From contig NC_030680.2 in NCBI RefSeq assembly GCF_000004195.4, forward strand, positions 7,868,995-7,932,994: a stretch of 64,000 nt of DNA, written 5' to 3'. The stretch is from Xenopus tropicalis. Taxonomy: Eukaryota; Chordata; Amphibia; Anura; Pipidae. Positions 55,661 to 64,000 of this stretch are shown here, piece after piece (the stretch's first letter is position 1; the number at the start of each line of letters is the position of its first letter). The position numbers and the translations under genes were made by a program. Under the pieces are notes generated by a model. That model searched no databases. It had not been told where the DNA came from and worked only from the letters and a program-made list of their open reading frames with translations.

Positions 55661-56229
55661 CGATACCGAAGTTTGAATTAATCCAAAACTTTTGTACTCG
55701 GCGCGACAAATACGATTTTGTCACACAAATTGTCACAAAGTACAAAAAAGTTGCAAATAATATGCACACTACAAAAACTTACGTTAATACGAATTTTTTG
55801 TATTCGGAAACAATCATACTTTGATGAATTTTCCCCTTAGAGTTTTTTTGTATATGAAGTCCTGTATTGTACAGGAAGCCAGGCCTGACGTATACAGCTT
55901 TTGGCTTGGCCGCACACGTTGCTCATCTACCTAAAGACAATGTGGATGATAGGTTTTTGCACAGGCCAATGAAGTATGCAATAAAGCTGTCTGTCTCTCT
56001 CATACGGCTTTCTCCACATCACTCGAGCGTTGCTCATTTTTGTAGTGGAAATTCGTCCGCCTGTCAAAGTCTGTAAGAAACTACTTCAGAATTCAGTTCA
56101 TTTAGAGAAAAATGCAAAAGCCTTGAGGTAGGACGATATTTCGATTGAGTTGATTTTTTTTTTTTAACAGTTGTACATTCTGGCCTCTATTTTATCTATT
56201 ATAAATGAATTATTCCTTCAATGCAGACT
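55661..56229. other. No gene recognised
   Basis: 55670-55830 has cgcgacaaatacgattttgt-type words of the kind found in the TAGTGATG-family elements and may be another remnant. The rest is unassigned. Confidence 0.4.
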
Positions 56230-56237
56230 AGGACGAC

Positions 56238-56457
56238 CAGACTGGGCCACTGAGGCACCGGGAAAAACCCAGTGGGCCCCCTTTGGGCCAGATCAGAACC
56301 CCCCAGGGTGCTCCCGCGATCCACTGGTCTCCCTCCCCTGATGTGCCGCAGGTAAGCTTCATTTAGGCGCACTCAGAGGGTGTTGGGGGTCAGAGGGTGT
56401 TGGGGGCTCCTGTGGGGTGCAGGGGCCCCTGAGACAGAACCCCCCAGTCTGACCCTG
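56238..56457. mobile_element. hAT-like MITE, CAGGGTTGGACTGG family, perfect 8-bp TSD
   Basis: Starts cagactgggccactgaggc (lacking the usual ggtc) and ends ccccccagtctgaccctg. The flanks aggacgac are identical (56230-56237 and 56458-56465). Confidence 0.88.
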
Positions 56458-56565
56458 AGGACGACACATGGCAGATTTGATTTTTGCCCAGGCCACATAT
56501 TTTTAAATGAAAACTGGTTAATTAAACAGACATGATTCCTACTTCTCGACCTTTTAGTGACGAGT

Positions 56566-56931
56566 ACATTTTCTCACCAGGCATAGATTTGCGAGATCGC
56601 CAAGCGAGCGGATCTTCCCCCGATATCCCCACCTACGGGTGGGCGATATCGGGGAGCTTGAAGTTAAAAAATAATCCAATTGTTTGGCCCTGGGGCCGGA
56701 TTATGTAGGCGGCAATGGGGCAGTCGGTTCGGGGACCGCATCAACGAGCCAATGCGGTCCCCGATCCGACTGGATTTTCTAACCTGGCCGATCAATATCT
56801 GGCCAATTTCAGGCCAGATATCGGTCGACCAGCCCGCTCGTTTCTGCCCCTACAGGGGCCGATAAGCTGCCGAGTCGGTCCAAGGGACCCATATCGGCAG
56901 CTTCTATCGGCCCGTGTATGGGGACCTTTAG
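56566..56931. mobile_element. MITE of the 'ggccatacac' family fused to a TAGTGATG-type end
   Basis: 56590-56931 carries the full family body: hairpin at about 56614-56656, ggggccggattatgtaggcg, gccgataagctgccgagtcg, and the end cccgtgtatggggaccttta. The left bases (agtgacgag ... gcatagatttgcgag) look like a piece of the TAGTGATG family, giving a mosaic. Confidence 0.65.
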
Positions 56932-57290
56932 CCTATGGGATAAATCCATGTAAATAGAATTCCTTGTGTTTATTTGCATACATATAAGGTGGTCTCCCCA
57001 ACCGGTTTGATCTATCTGTGGATCTACGTCCCTGGCTCTACATAAGCTGATCAAAAAACCCAGTGCTACACCGATGAGCCCCAAGAAGGGTAAAACCAGT
57101 CTGTAGTTGGAAATCTGATCAGCTCTTACCCCGGCTTCTGCTTTAAAACCCCAGTGGGTGAGTTTTAGCCTATAAAATAAATCCATGTAAATAGGATTTT
57201 CTAAGAGCTCTTTAGGATTAGTTCCCAGAATTCCTTGTGTTTATTTGCATACATATAAGACAGTCTCCCCAACCAGTTTGATTTATCTGA
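56932..57290. repeat. Direct duplication, two diverged copies
   Basis: The block aaatccatgtaaatag ... ttccttgtgtttatttgcat ... ctccccaacc(g/a)gtttgat occurs at 56940-57012 and 57180-57290. The second copy has an extra ~36 bp (gattttctaagagctcttta...). Confidence 0.8.
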
Positions 57291-57941
57291 CAAAAAATAA
57301 AGGAATCGGACATGGATTATTGTACGAAACAGAGGAACCAGCCAAAATAACAATTCAAATGATTGTTTTATATTAATATAATTTTATATTCAGTGGGTTT
57401 TTTTTTCCTTATGGTCGCGCTGTTTTACTTATGAGTTTATCTTCTTGGATCTGAGTGTCTGTGTTATACTTTAAGCTAGTGAATTCAACAGGATAGATAC
57501 CAGTGCAATAATACCAGCCGGCAGCCTCTCCAATGGTCCGGCAACAATGACTTCCCCTCTGCTATTTTCGTATGATTAGAAGGCGGAAGATTAACTATCG
57601 GAACAGAACTAAGAATAGCAACATCAATAAATCCTATCTGAGACTAGTCTACTAGTAGTCTTCAATTACTTTTTATAATAATCCACTTTATCATCCTTGT
57701 CAGTCTCCCCAGTCATGAGGGATTCTCCGGCTGAATGCAAATGAACTGACTTTATGCTGACTCGACGGTTGGAAGTGACTCAACACCGACCCCCATAATA
57801 AAGACATCTCACTGCCTGTTGGAATGCGCTTCCATTGGCGAATGAAATGTCCTTTATCCTTAAGCAAGTTACCTTATATATTGGTGCCTCAGGCACTAAC
57901 ATCTAGATTGGAATTATAAGCTCCAAAGGACAATGTAACAT
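57291..57941. other. No gene recognised
   Basis: About 650 bp of AT-rich sequence without array or element ends. Confidence 0.5.
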
Positions 57942-57992
57942 CTATCTATCATTTATCATCTGTCTCTCTATCTATCTATCTATCTATCTATC

Positions 57993-58023
<31 letters not shown>

Positions 58024-58051
58024 ATATATCTATCTATCCATTATGTATCTA

Positions 58052-58082
<31 letters not shown>

Positions 58083-58091
58083 TTATCTATC

Positions 58092-58126
<35 letters not shown>

Positions 58127-58164
58127 ATCTATCTATCTATCTATCTATCATCTATCTATCTATC

Positions 58165-58203
<39 letters not shown>

Positions 58204-58214
58204 ATCTATCTATC

Positions 58215-58269
<55 letters not shown>

Positions 58270-58280
58270 ACCTATCTATC

Positions 58281-58326
<46 letters not shown>

Positions 58327-58391
58327 ACCTATCTATCATCTATCTATTATCTATCTATCTATATATCTATCTAGCTAGCTATCTTTCTATC

Positions 58392-58430
<39 letters not shown>

Positions 58431-58511
58431 ATCTATCGCTTATCTATCTATCACTTATCTATCTATCTATCATCTATCTATCTATCATCTATTTATCTAT
58501 CTATCTATCTG
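57942..58511. repeat. (TATC)n microsatellite
   Basis: About 570 bp of TATC with the same ATCATC-type interruptions as at 1032-1331. Confidence 0.98.
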
Positions 58512-60110
58512 GTCTTTAGATATGCTACTGTTATTTCCAAATGCCTCTCCCTTATAAGTTCTGTTCTTTGCCTCCAGTTTATCCTCCATGTGCTCTTGGT
58601 AACAGCCTTAGGCAGAGAATGCTGAATAAAGCTACATTACTTAGTTGAGTGCTCCAACATATTAAGTTGTAATACAGATAACAGCTCACAATACCCACTG
58701 TGAATTTTCAGTAAGAGTAAGCAGAGTTCAGTCCAGTTGGTGTTGTTTTCTAGAATGTCCCATTGTCTTTTATCCTATCTGGAAGTCCTGGGGGGACCAA
58801 CCCAAGGAGGTACTGACCTTAACTCTACTGACCAGGAAGGGGCAGGGGGATACTAGTCCTCTCCCTACTCCAGTAAGCATTCCATCCAGCACCCAACATT
58901 TGGGGCAAGCACTCAACTCGTCTCTATAGGAAAAACTCTTAACTAAACCACTAAATAAGGAGGAAGGTAAGCTGATCCCACCAAACCAAAAAGTGCCCCC
59001 ACCCCAAACCAGAGCTATGTCCTTTGACCAGCCTTACCTCAGCATCAACCCCCCATTATTGTACAAATACTCTTCATTCTAACCCTGCCCCACCCTGCCC
59101 CACCCTGCCCCACCTTCCCCGGCAAGCTCTCCCTCACCTTAATGCTTACTTTCAGGTAGGGTAAATGCTATGAATATGAACTGATTCCATGAAATGTAAC
59201 GCAAGTTGCTCGCTGAGCCTTGTGTATCTGGTTTACAGCAGTGTTCGATGGCAGCCATAAATCTGATGCACAAGGTTCAGGAGAAGACTTCAATCACCTT
59301 TGTTTATTGATAGGCGCGTTCAGCCCACGTTAAATCTTCTTGGCTAAACTCACCAAATTAGATACTGCTGCCATAAGAGGCAACATTTGTCTTGCTTGTA
59401 GTGACCTTCCAAACCCTTCCCCCTTGAATCTAGTGTACCCAGCCACCAGCTTCTATACTGAGTCACTTCAATTATAATTAACTGCACTTGGAAGCAGTTA
59501 CCAGGCAAATGGTCAACATCACATACAGACAGAAAAATAACCCAGTCTAGAGTGTACCCTTCCCACTGCTTCTCTCAACTTGAACCACAGACATTCTAGA
59601 AAACCCAAAATGCCAAAAACTAAGAGTTGCTCAAAACATGTTGTGTTAATAAATAGTATCATTTGTCACAGTTCCACCTTGTTTCCTCTTATACAACAAT
59701 TTTTTGTTCTGAAATATAATGGTTGACCACAATGTTCCAGTCCTGTTCTGTTGAGACCAATGGTGTTTGAATGTTAAAGAACTCCATTCAGTCCATAAGT
59801 TGTCAAGAGTTGACCAACAAACAGTTTCAGGTTTGATGAGAAACTATTAAAATTACTACTCTTACCTAACTGGTGGCAAATGGAATAAAGGAAGGTAGAC
59901 CCTGAAGACACTGCCCTTCCCTACCCAATACAGACTTGGCAAGTTACTCCTTGCAGCTACCAGCAGAGCATGGGCCCTCAGAGTGAAATGGAGGAAGGGC
60001 TTTCCACATTAACTTCACACACTGTTTAGAGATGTTCAATAACTTGGGTGCCAGTGGTTTATTTGCTGGAACAGAAAAGACAGATGCTATTTTGGTACCA
60101 TACAATAACT
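58512..60110. other. No gene recognised
   Basis: About 1.6 kb. A short (ctgccccac)n run lies near 59085-59115. No exon or element ends were recognised. Confidence 0.5.
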
Positions 60111-60119
60111 TCAGTTAGT

Positions 60120-62300
60120 GGTCCCTGATCCGATGGAAAAATTAAACCTGCCCGATCGAGATCTGGCAAATTTCAGGCCGATGTTGGTTGGGGAGGCCCA
60201 TCAGTAATGCCCATGCATGGGCAGATAAGCTGCCGAATCGGTCTAAAGGAATGATGTCAGCAGCTGAAATCAGCCGTTTATGCCCACCTTTAGTTCCTTG
60301 ACTATTGTGATGGTGCCAAAGATTACCCAATTAAATCATGGCTTATGCTATACCTGTTGGTAGAGAAAAATATTGGAGTTAGAGTAAGGAAAGGAACCCT
60401 AAATTAGACAGCTGTACAGTATCATTATGTTTTTTTCCAGTAGAACACATTCTCTTCTTCAAGGCTTTTGGTCTAACTTGTGTCTATCAAGGAAGATTAA
60501 GGTTTATTCTGAGCTCTTGTGTTGTGGATTCCATACTGAACATTGTTGTAAACATATCTAGTTCACACCACAGCCCAATATCGGGATAATTCGATCATTT
60601 GGCCCTAGGGGCCAATGCGATCCCCGATCTGAGATCTGCCCATTCAAGATCTGGCCAAATTTTATGCCAGATGTCAGTAGGCGAGGCCCGTTGGTAGTGC
60701 CCATACATGAGCAGATAAGCTGCCAAACCAGTCTAAAGGACTGTTATCAGTATCTGAAATTGGCCCGTGTATGGCCCCCTTTAGTTCCTTGACTCTCGTG
60801 ACGGTGCCAAAGACTCTCTAATGAAATGAGATCATAGCTTATGCTATACCTGTTGGTAGAGGAAAATATTGGAGTTAAAGGAAGGAAAGGAACCCTAAAT
60901 TAGACAGCAGTACAGTATCATTACGTTTTTTCCAGTAGAACAAGTTCTCTTCTTCAAGGCTTTAGGTCTAACTCGTGTCTATCAAGGAAGATTAAGGTTC
61001 ATTCCGAGCTCTTTTGTTGTGGATTCCGTACTGAACATTGTTGTAAACATGTCTAGTTCACACCAAAGCCCAATATCGGGCTAGTTCGATTGTTTGGCCT
61101 TAGGTGCTGATCTGGTCCCCGATCCAATGGAGAAATCAAACCTGCCTGATCTGCCCAATTTTTATGCCAGATGTCAGTAGACGAGGCCCGTCGGTAGCAT
61201 CCATACCTGAGCAGAACCAGTCTAAAGGGGCGATATTGGCAGCTGAAATTGGCCGTGTATGGCCACCTTTAGTTCCTTGACTCTCGAGATGCCAAAGATG
61301 CTCTAGCTTATACTATACCTGCTGGTAGATTGTGTTGTGGATTCCATACTGAACATTGTTGTAAACATGTCTAGATCACACCACAGCCCAATATTGGGTT
61401 AATTTGATCATTTGGCCTTAGGGGCTGATGTGGTCCCCGATCCAATGGAGAAATCAAACCTGCCTGATCGCGATCTGCCCAATTTTTATGCCAGATGTAA
61501 GTAGGTGAGGCCCATCGGTAGTGCCCATACATGAGCAGAACCGGTCTAAAGGACCAATATTGGCAGCTGAAATTGGCCCGTGTATGGCCACCTTTAGTTC
61601 CTTGACTCTCGTGATGGTGCCAAAGATTCTCTAATGAAATGAGATCACAGCTTATACTATACCTGTTGGTAGAGGAAAATATTGGAGTTAGAGGAAGGAA
61701 AGGAACCCTAAATTAGACAGCAGTACAGTATCATTGCATTTTTTCCAGTAGAACAAGTTCTCTTCTTCAAGGCTTTAGGTCTAACTCGTGTCTATCAAGG
61801 AAAATTAAGGTTCATTCCGAGCTCTTTTGTTGTGGATTCCGTACTGAACATTGTTGTAAACATGTCTAGTTCACACCAAAGCCCAATATCGGGCTAGTTC
61901 GATTGTTTGGCCTTAGGGGCTGATCTGGTCCCCGATCCAATGGAGAAATCAAACCTGCCTGATCTGCCCAATTTTTATGCCAGATGTCAGTAGACGAGGC
62001 CCGTCGGTAGCACCCATACCCGAACCTTTAGTTCCTTGACTCTCGAGATGCCAAAGGTTCTCTAGTTTATACTATACCTGTTGGTAGAGGTAAAGATTGG
62101 AGGTAGAGGAAGGAAAGGAACCCTAAATTAGACAGCATTACAGTATCATTACGTTTTTTTTCCAGTAGAACATGTTCTCTTCTTCAAGGCTTTAGGTCTA
62201 ACTCGTGTCTATCAAGGAAGATTAAGGTTCATTCCGAGCTCTTGTGTTGTGGATTCCGTACTGAACATTGTTGTAAACATGTCTAGTTCACACCACAGTT
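60120..62300. repeat. ~490-bp tandem repeat containing a 'ggccatacac' MITE segment
   Basis: The phrase tagttccttgactctcg (first unit: tagttccttgactattg) recurs at 60291, 60782, 61270, 61594 and 62029 (spacing 491, 488, 324, 435); gtggattccatactgaacat recurs about five times between 60525 and 62250. Shorter units have internal deletions. Each unit includes a piece of the MITE (gatctggtccccgatccaat, ggccgtgtatggcca), so the MITE was duplicated with its flank. Confidence 0.92.
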
Positions 62301-63102
62301 TAAGGCTCGTATTGTACCCCTGGAGGATTTCCATTGCTTTCACAGCATGCTCATCCATCACCGTTGCGCTCTAGAATGACGTCTCATTTATTACTCACCT
62401 AGGATCTCCTGAATCCTGTGCGGCGCAGCCTAAGAATAGCCACTGTGTCAGCACAAAACCCCGAGCCTTAATTTAAACTCTTCGAGGTCTCATAACCCGA
62501 GCATCCTTATTAAGCCGTTTACTCAATTTTCTGTCCAATAAGGAATAAATTGTGACTCATTTGACTTCGCGTTTGTTCTGCGGTTTGACTGAGCTCGGGA
62601 ATCTGCTGACATTTAAAGTCATCAGAGACAGATGCGAGACAAGTGAATTAGCAAGAGGGATAGAGGTCATCATTCGATGGGACTGGGCAATAAAGGGAGA
62701 TAGAAACTGAGCTTCAGTTCATTCTTCATACATTATCTTTCTTTGTAATTTTTTTCGCTGATGGTTGCCGGCCTCTCTCTCTCTTCCATTTATCTTACGG
62801 ATAAATAAACTTGTCATTTAAATATTTTTCCCAATGGACCTAGAATATAAAAACAAAAAAATCATACCCATTTTTTTTTAATAAATAATAAAAAGTATGC
62901 GCTCATGATGGACTCGTCCAGTAATCTGGAATTTGGGATTTTGGTCGAATCTGGCTCTTATAATAACTTCCTCTGTATTTTGGGAATGGGGGGGGGCCCA
63001 CAAATGATCTTTGCTTTACATAGGGAAAGAAATCAGAATAGGTAAGAGGTACACACATAACCATGTCTCTACCAAAAGCAGTTAAGGGTTCATTCAGTCA
63101 TC
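62301..63102. other. No gene; single-copy-looking AT-rich stretch
   Basis: 62330-62870 has no repeat structure; it has AT-rich words and few indels of simple sequence. A conserved non-coding block is possible but unproven. G-run at about 62989-62996. Confidence 0.4.
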
Positions 63103-64000
63103 TTAAGATGGCCATACACTGTACGATCTCTTCATTTGGTGAGGTTGCCAAGTGAGTGGATCCAGGGTTGAACTGGGCCACTGGGGCACCAGGAAAAAAC
63201 CTGGTGGGCCTCAGTCCTGCTAGGCCCCTGCAGGCCAGACACAATCCCTATCGCTTCTCCCCGGCCGCTGGTGAAGTTTATTAGCAGCTTCTTCAGCTTC
63301 TCTGTTGGCTTCTTCTGCTCCTCAGTGGCTTCGGGCATCTCCAGCAGCTCCTTCGGCTCCTCCGGCGGCTACGGGGCTCCTCCAGCAGCTACGGGCTCCA
63401 CTGGTGACTACGGGCTCCTCCGGCAGCTTCAGGCAAAAACCCAGTGGGCCCCTGCAGGCCAGACACAATGTCTGTCGCTTCTCCCCAGCCGCTGGTGACC
63501 CTCCCCTGATGCATTGAAAGTAAGTTTTCATAGTGTGTCATTCAACAACTGATTTTTATCCGGATGATAAATACAAGATGATTGTCCTCTCTGAGACCCT
63601 TAGAACTTGAGTTTTCTTTGCGAATACCACCTTCTGGTTTTAGGTTATTTGTTCTCCCTCACAGGGCTGCCATCAGAAATCATGGGGCCCCCTAAAACAA
63701 GTTGTAAAAAAAAATCATTGGTGGCCAGGGGCTCCCTAAAATGGGGTAAGGGTTGCATTGGTGCCATTGGTGTTCAGTGGAACTTACCTTTGAAGTTTAT
63801 TAGCGGCTTCTTCAGCTTCTTCGTTGGCTTTTCTGCTCCTCAGTGGCTTCGGGCATCTCCAGCAGCTTCTTCGGGCTCCTTCATCGGCTTTGGGTTCCTC
63901 TAGCAGCTACGGGCTCCTCCAGTAGCTACGGGCTCCACCGGCGACTATGGGCTTTTCCAGTGACTTTGGTCCCCTCCAGTGAGATCCTTCCTTGAAGACA
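63103..64000. mobile_element. Incomplete hAT-like MITE with internal minisatellite, inserted in a 'ggccatacac' MITE end
   Basis: 63103-63162 (aagatggccatacactgtac ...) is a family end. From 63163 the CAGGGTTGAACTGGG terminus starts an element that is not finished in the window. It contains two blocks of the type agcagctacgggctcctcc (63330-63430 and 63840-63960), again a private minisatellite; alanine/proline/serine-rich frames here are by-products. Confidence 0.65.

Overview
The window looks like gene-poor, repeat-rich DNA from a vertebrate, most probably a frog of the Xenopus type. The reasoning is indirect. There are many short DNA transposons with 8-bp target duplications (hAT-like), TTAA-flanked elements that fit the T2 MITE class described in Xenopus, a 5'-truncated LINE-1, a chromodomain-bearing Ty3/gypsy element of the Tf1/sushi type, and long TATC/GATA microsatellites. 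I see no host protein-coding exon, tRNA or rRNA that I can support. The only intact long coding region belongs to a retrotransposon.

Layout. 0-6.3 kb: MITEs, a TATC microsatellite, an 865-bp local duplication that carries a foldback insertion, and a stack of nested hAT-like elements. 6.6-9.2 kb: T2-like MITEs. 9.66-11.45 kb: five units of a ~350-bp tandem repeat, followed by a truncated LINE-1 with a 16-bp target duplication (11.78-12.69 kb). 13.8-20.1 kb: DNA transposons with internal tandem arrays, a 1.1-kb foldback element, and a 134-bp array. 22-26 kb: a nested Harbinger-like/hAT pair and purine-rich duplications. 29.34-33.18 kb: a 49-bp satellite of about 78 units with a 16-unit higher-order repeat. 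34-38.3 kb: more MITEs and a GATA microsatellite. 39.2-41.4 kb: compound 77/55-bp arrays. 42.3-43.4 kb: a 246-bp array. 46.465-52.074 kb: an intact Tf1/sushi LTR retrotransposon. 53.3-55.66 kb: a 52-bp satellite of about 45 units. 58 kb: a TATC microsatellite. 60.1-62.3 kb: a ~490-bp tandem repeat. From 63.16 kb to the end: an incomplete hAT-like element.

The best-supported functional unit is the LTR retrotransposon. It has two 639-bp LTRs that read as identical, a 5-bp target duplication (ttctg), one uninterrupted 1463-codon gag-pol frame with all expected motifs (zinc knuckle, DSGA protease, YLDD reverse transcriptase, RNase H, HHCC and DD35E integrase, chromodomain), and a G9CAA polypurine tract. 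The 10 bases that follow the 5' LTR almost directly are the exact complement of 10 bases in the LTR that begin 30 bp downstream of a TATA-like box, where the transcript should start. This is the arrangement expected for self-primed reverse transcription, as known for Tf1.

The second candidate of interest is a pair of foldback elements (2.80-3.13 kb and 15.76-16.91 kb). Their arms carry a hammerhead-ribozyme-like core, and both are flanked by direct repeats of about 15 bp, which recalls inverted Penelope-like ends. This is a hypothesis: the motif has an extra A compared with the canonical core.

A general pattern is that several unrelated DNA transposons here have private minisatellites inside them (21-, 22-, 29- and 112-bp units). 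All long open frames outside the retrotransposon and the LINE-1 remnant are by-products of tandem repeats.
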